Origin: a virus
Strand: one strand, 5' to 3'
DNA: 22,051 nt
IMG/VR virus record: IMGVR_UViG_3300046358_000132
Span: 1-22,051 of that record
In this document: positions 8,191 through 15,970 of the stretch, in pieces
Position numbering within the stretch: the stretch's first letter is position 1
Layout of the letters: each line of letters begins with the position of its first letter
Program-made: the position numbers and the translations under genes
Notes under the pieces: generated by a model
What the model saw: only the letters and a program-made list of their open reading frames with translations
Databases searched by the model: none
What the model was told of the DNA's origin: nothing

Positions 8191-9024
8191 ATGACAACTA
8201 ACCCGTTACTTGAGCACCATAATTTTCGTCTACCAGGGGAAACTGTTAAGCTTCCGAGTCTGGCATTGTTTTATACTGACAATATCGTTGACGATGCGGT
8301 GCTGACCGCAGGTGAGGTGTACGTCCAACCAATGACTACATACGAAGAGCTCCTAATAAAGACTCCCGATCTCATCTACTCTGGACAGGCGATTGTCCAA
8401 GTATTTGGCAAGTGCATTCCTCAGATCAAACAACCACTTCAGTTGCTTGCTAAGGATATAGACTTCTTGCTCATCGCACTTCGGAAGATTTCGCTAGGAT
8501 CTACAGTTGTAATCACCCACACACATAACTGCGACGGTGCAAAACAACACGAGTATGAAGTAAACATCCAACGGTTGATCACTCAGACAAATAATGTCAA
8601 CCCATCTACAGTAGAAACACTGTTTGAATACACTCTCGAAAATGGGCAACACATCAAACTACGCCCCTATACTATCCAGTCAGTATTGTCCCTATCCCAG
8701 GCCGCCGCCGTTCAACAGGATAAGTTAGAATCAATGTCCGAACTCGAACTGATTAACTATCTTCGTGACAGCTTATTGGCAAACCTATTACCAGCAATTG
8801 TATCAGTATCGGATATTTCAGACCGTGGTCTTATTCACGAGTGGTTGGACAATCTACCTAGTGTGTGGATTAAGCAATTGTCAGCCGCGATTGAAGCCAC
8901 AAATACATGGGGCGTCGATTTTGAGACCACCCTCGTGTGCTCAGACTGTGGAGAATCGTTTGTGACTACAATCCCACTCAACCCACTCAGTTTTTTTACG
9001 GGACCCTCCGATCTGGTGATGTAG
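8191..9024 (+). CDS. 26: gp26-like baseplate-hub / tape-measure chaperone (zero-frame product)
   Basis: A 277-aa product from ATG 8191, related to the T4 base-plate protein family (gp26 type). Visible hallmarks are LPSLALFY near residue 21, VYVQPMTTYEELL near 43, a conserved-looking CIPQIKQPLQLLAKDIDFLL block, LRKISLG, and a terminal zinc-ribbon-like CSDCGESF followed by IPLNPLSFF. HTHNC (residues 110-114) may supply the other zinc ligands. An ATG at 8158 with a perfect GGAGG would add the leader MILLLLLYPYY, but that leader is merely the coding of the terminator's right arm, so 8191 is preferred. The slippery T-TTT-TTT at residues 268-269 allows a -1 shift into a gp51-like tail. Position directly before the tape-measure gene fits a tail assembly chaperone. 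Confidence 0.7.
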   Translation: MTTNPLLEHHNFRLPGETVKLPSLALFYTDNIVDDAVLTAGEVYVQPMTTYEELLIKTPDLIYSGQAIVQVFGKCIPQIKQPLQLLAKDIDFLLIALRKISLGSTVVITHTHNCDGAKQHEYEVNIQRLITQTNNVNPSTVETLFEYTLENGQHIKLRPYTIQSVLSLSQAAAVQQDKLESMSELELINYLRDSLLANLLPAIVSVSDISDRGLIHEWLDNLPSVWIKQLSAAIEATNTWGVDFETTLVCSDCGESFVTTIPLNPLSFFTGPSDLVM

Positions 9025-9028
9025 ATCG
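8991..9028 (+). promoter_or_regulatory. -1 ribosomal frameshift signal (T-TTT-TTT heptamer plus hairpin)
   Basis: Seven T residues (8991-8997) form a perfect X-XXY-YYZ slippery heptamer in the zero frame. Slipping joins SFF to YGTLRSGD in the -1 frame. After an 11-nt spacer, CGATCT (9009-9014) can pair with AGATCG (9023-9028), and a 7-bp hairpin follows at 9033-9054. Frameshifting in the chaperone gene just before the tape-measure gene is a conserved feature of many long-tailed phages. Confidence 0.65.
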
Positions 9029-9227
9029 CATCCGAGAGCTCTTTACTGCTCTCGAAGATGAAGCACGGGGGTTACTAAAGAGTGTGATTGATCTCGTTTA
9101 CTTTATGCGAGGTGCCATATCATATGAAGAGATGATGCGTCGCACTTTTAGCGAACGGCAATTGATTGCCGAATTCTTACAAGATCGACTGAAGTCTGAG
9201 CAGACTAAGGAATTTCAAGTGTACTAG
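8997..9227 (+). CDS. 51: gp51-like C-terminal extension reached by -1 frameshift
   Basis: These 76 codons in the -1 frame have no ATG until 9105, and the only upstream alternative is a GTG at 8937 inside the zinc-ribbon region, so independent initiation is unlikely. The sequence is a helical, charged segment with LVYFMRGAISYEEMMR followed by SERQLIAEFLQDRL, which resembles small gp51-type hub-assembly proteins of T4-like phages (MxGxISY followed by a helix ending in ER or DR). After the shift the fusion would be 345 aa (269 + 76). The short form and the fusion probably both act in assembly of the hub and tape measure, as gpG and gpGT do in lambda; that comparison is inference. The TAG stop at 9225-9227 is the start of a hairpin. 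Confidence 0.65.
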   Translation, partial: YGTLRSGDVDRIRELFTALEDEARGLLKSVIDLVYFMRGAISYEEMMRRTFSERQLIAEFLQDRLKSEQTKEFQVY

Positions 9228-9244
9228 GGTGTAAATACACCCTA
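9225..9244 (+). terminator. 9-bp hairpin with promoter motif across its tip
   Basis: TAGGGTGTA (9225-9233) is the reverse complement of TACACCCTA (9236-9244), separated by AA. It begins on the stop codon of the frameshifted chaperone. There is no T-tract, so termination strength is uncertain. Confidence 0.4.
9231..9237 (+). promoter_or_regulatory. T4-late-type promoter motif (GTAAATA) at hairpin tip
   Basis: GTAAATAC lies at the centre of the 9225-9244 inverted repeat and about 43 nt before the tape-measure ATG at 9281. Confidence 0.4.
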
Positions 9245-9280
9245 CACACGCGCGCTTATGCACTCTTACGATAACACATA

Positions 9281-12200
9281 ATGGCATCACCTACATCTCC
9301 TGGGACCTCCCTATCACCAGCCGACCTGAGCGAATTAATCCGAGCAGTCAAAGCAAATACAACTGCATTCGCGACTAATTCCAGAGATATGGCAAAGGCG
9401 CTTGACGCGTTGACGGCGATTGTCACTAAGTCTGCTGAGGTGGAGCGCCAGGTACTGAAATCAGATATAGCAGGAAGGAAGCTCGACCAGACATTGATTG
9501 ACTCAATTGGCGATCTGTCGGATGTGAATGAAAAAACACTCAAACGATTAGTAGAGGCCCTCACCGCTGCAAAATCAGCAGCTTCTACTAACTCCAGCGA
9601 TCCAAAGTCTTCTGTTGCCGTACAACAAGCAACGGCCACCCTTCTAAAATTTGTGGATAGCGTCGACCAGTCTACTGAAATAATTGATAGATCAACTGAT
9701 AGGGGTAAGCGCGAAGAGCAGCGACAACTAGCAACTCAAAAGCAAAACTTAGAGTTTGTCGCCAAAGAGGGGGCGACTCGTTATCAGCGAATTGCTGCTG
9801 AGAAAGAATTAATAGCTGTTCAGCAACAAATTGCAAAAAAAGCGGTTACTGAATCTAAGACATCACTCGAAAAAGCAGAGAATCGGTTCAGCTCGAACCA
9901 GACTTCACTCAATAAAGCAGCAGTCGCCACCGCCCAGCTAAGCCACGCTCAGGCCCTGGCAAGCTCACGCAAACTAGCCGAACAAGAAGCTCAGGCACAG
10001 TCCAATCTCGCCCAACGCCGCGCAGAGTACTTCAGCAAAGAAGGAACCACCAGTCAAAAGTTACACACTGCTCAATCAGCTCTATTCGCAGACTTTTCTC
10101 GGGCTCGAGTCGCCGCTTCAGATACAGAGCAAACGTTGAGGACAGCTCAAGCGGCATATGCAGTAAACGCATCCGAAACAAACAAGGCAATACTTGGTCA
10201 GGCTGAATTTGAACGTGATGTTGCCAAGAATGAAGCATCCAAAAAAGCCCAGGCTATCCTCGCCCAACGCAGTGCTGAAGCACAAACCCAAGCTGAGATC
10301 GTTCAAAAACGGGCGTCATATTTCGCCACCCAGGGTAGTTTCTTTCAACGACTATATGCAGGGCAGGATGAGCTGTTTGCTAAGCATGAAGCAGCCAAGA
10401 AAACACTAGCGGATACAGAGATCTCCCTCAAACGAGCTCAGTTCCAGTATGCCAAGAATGCATCTGAAATCAACAAAACTGGGTTACAACAAGCACTGTT
10501 AACTAGAGATATTGCGTCTAGTGAAGCTAAGAAGACTAGCCACCTACTTAACCCCGAGAGTGCCATGCTGTCCAATGTAATTCAGAAGTTCAAGAATGTA
10601 CTTGCTGGATTCTCACTGGCGGTTGCGTCCAGAACTGCATACTCCGACATCACAACAGCACGTTCTACTGGTGGATCAAATTCCATCGCTAGTGGTACAG
10701 ATTTGACGGCGAGTGTGATGGGTAACTACGCTACAGCAATTATTAATGGTATCACCTCTCGGACTCTTACGGAAGTCAGACAGTCCACTCGTGCGGCCGA
10801 ATTAAGTGCTGGTTCTCAGAAAAAATTCGACGAGATACTATTCAAGAGTGTAGATGGTCTGTACGACATTACAGCTAGTCGTGATGAAGCCGTCCAAATA
10901 CGCGCTGGAATCATGTCAGCTGGTCAAGAAGTTGGAATATCTGCGCCCGCAAGTGGTGAGATGCTGAAAGGCTTGTCAGAGCAGTTTGGCAAGCTCAGTA
11001 GACTGACAGGCCAGAGTGCAGTTAGTATTGCCAAAATGACCGAAGGCATCATCAAGGATACAGAACAACGAGACGCGCTTTTGTCGATGGGCGAAAAACA
11101 AAAGTCGTTGTACATCCTCGAACAAATCCAACGCATTGCTCAGTACAAACAAGCGGGGTACACTCTTGAACAAGCACAAGAACTTATTAAAATCCAAGCT
11201 GCTGAACGTAACAAGAAGAGTATAGACAAATATAAATCTCACTACTCTGCACTTCAGGCTCGTGAGATGTTGGTCGGACAACTTCAGGGGCATGGACCTG
11301 AGGGCCAACAACGTGCATCACAAGTATCTAGCATCAACCGCAAGATTAAAGACCTGGACGCATACGCTGCAACAAATAAGTTTACAGCAGATTCTGTCGA
11401 AGGTCGCAAATATAAATCTGATCGAGCTGAACTGGAGGGAAAATTAGCCGAACACGTTTCGTACCTCAAAGGTCAGGATCTAGCAGCAAGCGGAACGATG
11501 AGCCAGGGTCAGCCGATCGTCGACCTGATTTCTGAAGCACTGAAGCGCGACTCACCTGGCTATACCGTGACCCCTACTGGTGCTAAGAATGATGACCAGA
11601 CTGCAAAAAAAGCTAATGAAAAAAATGCCAATGAAAACAGCACTGTAATTAACACAGTAACCACACTGGTAGATCGTGTCAATAGTCTACTAACTAGTCC
11701 TCTAGTTCAAGGCATCGGCGGCGCCCTGGTTGCGACATCGACACTGGCATTCCATGCTATGGCTATGAAGTATATGATGGGTAAGATGGGCATTGGAGCG
11801 ATGGATGTGATTAAGGGATTACTGGGTCGCGGCAAAGGAGGAGCTCGAGCCGTCTGGGGTGGAATCAAAGCAGCAGGTGGAGGCTTGATGCGAGGTGCAG
11901 CATGGGCAGGACGAGGGCTTGGTACTGCTGCGATGACACTTGCACCATCAGTTATGTCAGCAGCACCATCAGTGATGTCTGCGGCCGCCAAAGCAGGAGC
12001 AGGAATTGCGGCTGTTGGATCTAAGGCTATAGGTGCTACGGGCGCATTAGCAGCTAGTGCAGGAGGTGGCTTGGCAAAAGTAGCCACCGGCTCTATGGGG
12101 AAATCACTGATCAAGAAGATCCCAATTATCGGCGCTCTTGCTGGGCTAGGTTTTGGTATTAACCGATTACTGTCGGGAGATTTCACAGGCGCGGCTCTGG

Positions 12201-12709
12201 AGATCGGCGGCGGGCTTGCAGGTACGCTCCCCGGCGCAGGTACAGCACTATCGATTGGAGCAGACGTGGCACTTGCTGGGCACGACTACTCCAAAGCACC
12301 AAAAGATCAGGCCAATGTAGTAAATTCAACAATGTACGCGGCGCCATTACTTGGTGTTGGAGCAACCACATCTACATTGGCGTCTACCATACTACCAGCA
12401 CTGGGTCCCCTAGGCATGGCAATAGCAACTTTAACCCATCCAACCCCCACTACAACACAAGCAGTGGAAGGTACCGGAACGCTTCTGAGGGATAAAGATG
12501 GCAACCCAATCTCACCTATAAACAAGCCTTCGGGATCTACCCCCACAGAAGTTTTGACAGCACAGGTAGTCAAATTAATTGATTTGTTCATGTCTAAAAC
12601 AGACCCAGAAACTGCAAAAGAAATGCTGAATGAATACAAACGCAATGGATCAAACAGTAGAATTTCAGCAGGTCTATATAGTATGATTCCTGCAAAAGTC
12701 CCCTCGTAG
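9281..12709 (+). CDS. Tape-measure-like tail protein
   Basis: The longest gene (1142 aa) directly follows the frameshifted chaperone, the classic place for a tape measure. Residues ~20-420 are long Ala/Gln/Glu/Lys-rich helices likely to form coiled coil. Within them a module of about 77 residues occurs three times: ~155-230, ~246-322 and ~343-418, with F/Y-(V/F)-(A/S)-x2-G near the start of each. Residues ~430-800 are mixed helices. Residues ~810-830 and ~853-960 are hydrophobic and Gly/Ala-rich (APSVMSAAPSVMSAAAK is a short internal duplication), like the membrane-active segments of tape measures. No lysozyme or peptidase motif is evident. It probably spans the tail tube, sets its length and is ejected on infection. 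A gp29-like hub role is possible. Confidence 0.7.
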   Translation: MASPTSPGTSLSPADLSELIRAVKANTTAFATNSRDMAKALDALTAIVTKSAEVERQVLKSDIAGRKLDQTLIDSIGDLSDVNEKTLKRLVEALTAAKSAASTNSSDPKSSVAVQQATATLLKFVDSVDQSTEIIDRSTDRGKREEQRQLATQKQNLEFVAKEGATRYQRIAAEKELIAVQQQIAKKAVTESKTSLEKAENRFSSNQTSLNKAAVATAQLSHAQALASSRKLAEQEAQAQSNLAQRRAEYFSKEGTTSQKLHTAQSALFADFSRARVAASDTEQTLRTAQAAYAVNASETNKAILGQAEFERDVAKNEASKKAQAILAQRSAEAQTQAEIVQKRASYFATQGSFFQRLYAGQDELFAKHEAAKKTLADTEISLKRAQFQYAKNASEINKTGLQQALLTRDIASSEAKKTSHLLNPESAMLSNVIQKFKNVLAGFSLAVASRTAYSDITTARSTGGSNSIASGTDLTASVMGNYATAIINGITSRTLTEVRQSTRAAELSAGSQKKFDEILFKSVDGLYDITASRDEAVQIRAGIMSAGQEVGISAPASGEMLKGLSEQFGKLSRLTGQSAVSIAKMTEGIIKDTEQRDALLSMGEKQKSLYILEQIQRIAQYKQAGYTLEQAQELIKIQAAERNKKSIDKYKSHYSALQAREMLVGQLQGHGPEGQQRASQVSSINRKIKDLDAYAATNKFTADSVEGRKYKSDRAELEGKLAEHVSYLKGQDLAASGTMSQGQPIVDLISEALKRDSPGYTVTPTGAKNDDQTAKKANEKNANENSTVINTVTTLVDRVNSLLTSPLVQGIGGALVATSTLAFHAMAMKYMMGKMGIGAMDVIKGLLGRGKGGARAVWGGIKAAGGGLMRGAAWAGRGLGTAAMTLAPSVMSAAPSVMSAAAKAGAGIAAVGSKAIGATGALAASAGGGLAKVATGSMGKSLIKKIPIIGALAGLGFGINRLLSGDFTGAALEIGGGLAGTLPGAGTALSIGADVALAGHDYSKAPKDQANVVNSTMYAAPLLGVGATTSTLASTILPALGPLGMAIATLTHPTPTTTQAVEGTGTLLRDKDGNPISPINKPSGSTPTEVLTAQVVKLIDLFMSKTDPETAKEMLNEYKRNGSNSRISAGLYSMIPAKVPS

Positions 12710-12733
12710 TAAATTACTGATTGAGTACTCAGG

Positions 12734-12740
12734 CTAAATA
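12734..12740 (+). promoter_or_regulatory. T4-late-type promoter motif (CTAAATA)
   Basis: CTAAATAAG lies in the 65-nt gap between the tape-measure and portal genes, 34 nt before the portal ATG. A 10-bp palindrome, TGAGTACTCA, is just upstream at 12722-12731. Confidence 0.35.
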
Positions 12741-12774
12741 AGAGTCACGCCTCTGGCAAACTATATCTCATACT

Positions 12775-14307
12775 ATGAACGAAAACGCGAAGTTTTCAGG
12801 GTACTTCAAGTTAGTCAATATTGAGCCCACCCCTGCACAAATCCAAGATAATGTCACGTTCGACACAATGTCTAGTAGTACTGTCACTGGATGGTACAAC
12901 AACATCGTAACAGGGTCAGGTAATCGACTTAGTCGATATGCTGAATACGACCTGATGGACTCCGATGTTGACGTATCACGCGCTCTCGACATCATCGCTG
13001 AGGAAATGACTAATGAATCTGACGGCTCGATCCTCACCATTGAGATTGAAGATGATGTCATTGATGAGATTGGCCAGATCACGCTGAACACCGCCCTTCG
13101 CCGTTGGAATAAAACACTCGAACTAGAATCTAAGTTGTTTGATATTGCCCGCTACTTAATCAAGTATGGTGATGTTGTATTCAATAAACCCGAACCATTT
13201 TCCAAATGGGAGTATGTACCAATCAAGAATGTGACCGGTGCGTATGTTGATCAAAATAACGCCAGCAATGTAATTGGTTTAGTAATCAACCAGCAATACA
13301 AGAGTACAGCTCGGCAACACATGGGATCATCAGCAGACTTGCTATCAATTGAGCCGCTCACCAAGGTCGTCAGGTTCACGCTGAATAACGGAATGAGTGA
13401 CTCCGCCCCCTTTGGCCTATCTATTTTGAATTCAGTGTACAGAGCGTATCAACAAAAGAAGTTGATCGAAGACTCGATCATCATCTATCGAGTCCAGCGA
13501 GCACCTGAAAAACGAGTATTTTATATTGACGTGGGCCGCATGCAGCCACAACGGCGCAAAGCTTACTTAGAACAAGTCAAGCTTGAGATGCGCCAAAAGA
13601 AGATTCCGACTGTTAACAACAGTAACGGAGACTCGGGTATAGATAATATGTACGACCCTCAAGACATGATGGAAGACTTCTTCCTCGCAACTTCAGGAGA
13701 GGGCGGTCGTGGAAGTAAGATCGAGATTTTACCAGGCGGCCAAAATCTCGGAGAACTATCTGACCTCAATCACTTCAAAGATAAGTTGGCGGAAGGTTTG
13801 CGGGTACCTGTTAGTTGGACTCGCGACGGCGCAAACGGCCCAGCTACTGCCAATGATGGCAAGGTTGGAGCAGCCTTTATCCAGGAGGCTCGATTCGCTA
13901 AATTTGTCGGGCGCCTTCAAGTTGCACTGCGTACAACAATTGATAAAGAGTTTAAAGACTTCGTCAAGAGTGTAGGAATTAAGATAGATCCACACTACTA
14001 CAGTGTTGTTCTACCTAAGCCGAGTAACTTCGAAGCTTATCGCCAAGCTGAAAAGGATGCCGCCCTCTTAACACTATTCAGTCAAACTAGTTCAGTTACT
14101 ACTTTATCTCCACGATTTGCGGCGAAGCGTTATCTACAGATGACCCAAAATGAAATTTTGGAAAACGAACGCATGCTTAGAGAGGAAAGGGGAATAGAAC
14201 TGGGCGACCCTAAGCTGCTGTCCAAACTGTACTCACCTGACTCAGTGAGTGCAGAGCCGAACGACACCACTTCCGGTTCCCTCGAACTTGATGCAACTAC
14301 TGAATAA
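12775..14307 (+). CDS. 20: Portal vertex protein (gp20-like)
   Basis: A 510-aa protein, close to the 524 aa of T4 gp20. The N-terminal block YAEYDLMDSDVDVSRALDI (residues ~55-73) followed by AEEMT is characteristic of T4-type portals. Later features include VRFTLNNG, a clip/stem-like region with YRVQRAPEKRVFYIDVG, then GRGSKIEILPGGQNLGEL and FKDKLAEGLRVPVSW, also typical. It would form the dodecameric DNA gate at one head vertex, bind the terminase and connect to the neck. The start is the ATG at 12775 with no Shine-Dalgarno sequence. The gene is followed by a small core-protein gene and the protease, the same order as T4 20-67-68-21. Confidence 0.9.
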   Translation: MNENAKFSGYFKLVNIEPTPAQIQDNVTFDTMSSSTVTGWYNNIVTGSGNRLSRYAEYDLMDSDVDVSRALDIIAEEMTNESDGSILTIEIEDDVIDEIGQITLNTALRRWNKTLELESKLFDIARYLIKYGDVVFNKPEPFSKWEYVPIKNVTGAYVDQNNASNVIGLVINQQYKSTARQHMGSSADLLSIEPLTKVVRFTLNNGMSDSAPFGLSILNSVYRAYQQKKLIEDSIIIYRVQRAPEKRVFYIDVGRMQPQRRKAYLEQVKLEMRQKKIPTVNNSNGDSGIDNMYDPQDMMEDFFLATSGEGGRGSKIEILPGGQNLGELSDLNHFKDKLAEGLRVPVSWTRDGANGPATANDGKVGAAFIQEARFAKFVGRLQVALRTTIDKEFKDFVKSVGIKIDPHYYSVVLPKPSNFEAYRQAEKDAALLTLFSQTSSVTTLSPRFAAKRYLQMTQNEILENERMLREERGIELGDPKLLSKLYSPDSVSAEPNDTTSGSLELDATTE

Positions 14308-14329
14308 CTACCAAAAGGAACTTTTACAC

Positions 14330-14497
14330 ATGGACAATACAACAAAACAATCATACTCAGATCTAATCGATGCTATCGTCCGGCAAGATGATCCGTCCAA
14401 GGCAATAAACCAAGTATTGGCAGCTAGGTTGAGTGCTGTTGCAGCAAGTGAGCAAATTACGTTAAATCCATTGCCAGCGGCGGTGGTGGAGCGGTAA
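14330..14497 (+). CDS. Small prohead core protein (gp67/68-like position)
   Basis: The frame is open from 14249, but that would overlap the portal gene by 59 nt; the ATG at 14330 follows an AAAAGGAAC ribosome-binding site 8 nt upstream and gives a 55-aa protein. It starts MDNTTKQSYSDLIDAIVRQDD and is mostly helical, ending VVER. In T4 the genes between portal (20) and protease (21) encode small core proteins 67 and 68, cleaved during head maturation. The identity here rests on position, size and helical character, not on a sequence match. The first few residues (SYSDLIDAIV) resemble many phage core proteins. Confidence 0.65.
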   Translation: MDNTTKQSYSDLIDAIVRQDDPSKAINQVLAARLSAVAASEQITLNPLPAAVVER

Positions 14498-14501
14498 TAT
14501 A

Positions 14502-14508
14502 GTAAATA
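14502..14508 (+). promoter_or_regulatory. T4-late-type promoter motif (GTAAATA)
   Basis: GTAAATACC lies 4 nt after the stop of the core-protein gene and 27 nt before the protease ATG. It could drive the protease together with the two or three cargo-like genes that follow. Confidence 0.4.
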
Positions 14509-14535
14509 CCCCAAATATACTCACCTCGGCCCAAC

Positions 14536-15177
14536 ATGCGCACAATATTCCTTCAAGAAACATATACTCCTGATCAGACTCAATTCATCACCGAAGCAAT
14601 CGTCGATCAAACTAATGGTAAAAAATCATGGTATCTCGAAGGTATCTGCATGCAAGGCGCCGTCAAGAATAGAAATGGCCGTAACTACCCAAAACAAGAG
14701 ATTACAAATGCAGTGCAAGCACTTCAAGAGTCCATCAACAACAAACAGTGTTATGGTGAATTAGATCACCCACTCGATTCTCGTATTGGTGTAGAATTGA
14801 AGCAAGTATCCCACATGTTTGAAAAGCTGGTGATGCGTGATAATGATGCGATCGGCCGCATTAAAATTTTAGATACGCCTATGGGCCAGATTGCTTCTGC
14901 GATCTTAGAAGGTGGTGGTCAGCTCGGCGTATCATCTAGGGGTACGGGCGATGTGAATGAGTCAGGTAATGTTCAAAACTTCGCGTGCTCGACGATTGAC
15001 ATCGTCGCCACGCCGTCAGCTCCGAACGCAGTTCCGATGTCTATTAAAGAGGCACTCGAGCAAAACAAACAGGGTAATATTGTACAGACCCTTGCAGAAG
15101 CTCTCCAAGAAGACAAATCTGCACAGAAATATTTCAATGTAGAAGTTCGAAAATTCCTACAGACACTGATGGGCTAA
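14536..15177 (+). CDS. 21: Prohead core protease (gp21-like)
   Basis: A 213-aa protein, almost the same length as T4 gp21 (212 aa). Family marks are YLEGICMQ, NGRNYP (residues 47-52), GELDHP with the catalytic His78, VSH, KILDTPMGQI and the nucleophile motif GVSSRGTG with Ser133 or Ser134. It is a serine protease of the herpes-assemblin-like fold that cleaves scaffold and head proteins after (Ile/Leu)-x-Glu during prohead maturation. Its own FITE (residues 17-20) is a possible self-cleavage site. The start at 14536 lacks a Shine-Dalgarno sequence. The next gene begins 7 nt after its stop, and at least two following genes start with Leu-x-Glu peptides that look like its substrates. Confidence 0.9.
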   Translation: MRTIFLQETYTPDQTQFITEAIVDQTNGKKSWYLEGICMQGAVKNRNGRNYPKQEITNAVQALQESINNKQCYGELDHPLDSRIGVELKQVSHMFEKLVMRDNDAIGRIKILDTPMGQIASAILEGGGQLGVSSRGTGDVNESGNVQNFACSTIDIVATPSAPNAVPMSIKEALEQNKQGNIVQTLAEALQEDKSAQKYFNVEVRKFLQTLMG

Positions 15178-15184
15178 TGCAGCA

Positions 15185-15970
15185 ATGCTGACCTTAAAAT
15201 TCTCGGAGTACTTAGCGGAGTCCGAGACCAATTCACTTCCATCTACCACGATTCTACCACGTTCACACGCGGATGTGGTTAAAAACGCTATGAGCGAATA
15301 TGGTGATGCGATCCGGTGCGCAAGTAACGGCGTTGTATTATATCGCGCTGTTAACTTGGTGATGAATCATTCGTATGTGGTTGATCCGAAAACCAGCACT
15401 AGAACATCAACAAATGAACATAACCATCATACAGTACTGATGTCAGATATTCTTCCATCATGGTCGCGCTATCCCAGGCGGGACAAATCTCTGTGCTGTA
15501 CCAATAGCGAATCTGTCGCACTAGGTTATGGCCGCCAAGTATTTGTCGCATTACCTCGCAATGGCACAACTCTTGCAGTCGCACCACTTGGGGATATGTG
15601 GGAATCTTTCTCTACTACAAATTTAGAGAATCTGGCGTGGGACATAATTGATGCTGTGTCAAAAACTATACCAACCGATTCCTATAAAGCTGCTAGGTAC
15701 CACGCTGATCACCTCGAGACTCTAATTGACATAAGCTCTATCCTAGAAATTGTTGGTGTCAGAGCCAATAAAGCAGAGCTGACTGAGTGGTTAGATAGAC
15801 ACAATCTCGCAGCAACATTCGACAAGTACCTCAACCCCGAAGCAAATGGATTCAAACTAATCAATATATCCGACCTACCAAGCATCAACAAGCGCTCACA
15901 TGAGATCTGGTTCTCATCTCCAGCCATCCTCATTCCAGGTGATAATTTCACCGCACCAACAAACCAATGA
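15185..15970 (+). CDS. Putative head-packaged ADP-ribosyltransferase-like protein
   Basis: A 261-aa protein. The N-terminus LKFSEYLAES ends in Leu-Ala-Glu at residues 10-12 and resembles the T4 capsid-targeting peptide. The body has signs of the R-S-E class of ADP-ribosyltransferases: LYRAV with Arg54, then KSLCCTNSESVALGYG (residues 101-116) resembling the STS-x5-A-x2-aromatic strand, and HEIWFSSPAILI with Glu240 near the end as a possible catalytic Glu. PSWSRYPRRDKS before the second motif is Arg-rich. T4 Alt is an ADP-ribosyltransferase packaged in the head and injected, so this could be an analogue; there is no full ExE motif, so the enzyme call is tentative. It starts 7 nt after the protease gene and overlaps the kinase gene by 4 nt (ATGA), which suggests coupled translation. 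Confidence 0.5.
   Translation: MLTLKFSEYLAESETNSLPSTTILPRSHADVVKNAMSEYGDAIRCASNGVVLYRAVNLVMNHSYVVDPKTSTRTSTNEHNHHTVLMSDILPSWSRYPRRDKSLCCTNSESVALGYGRQVFVALPRNGTTLAVAPLGDMWESFSTTNLENLAWDIIDAVSKTIPTDSYKAARYHADHLETLIDISSILEIVGVRANKAELTEWLDRHNLAATFDKYLNPEANGFKLINISDLPSINKRSHEIWFSSPAILIPGDNFTAPTNQ

Noticed and set aside
7712-8197. Minus-strand 161-codon ORF spanning the end of the fibre-like gene
   Set aside because: It is antisense to the fibre-like gene and runs through the terminator hairpin; no family resemblance.
11707-12186. Minus-strand 159-codon ORF opposite the tape-measure gene
   Set aside because: It is a Pro/Ala-rich antisense shadow of the Gly/Ala-rich segment of the tape measure, with no promoter or start context.
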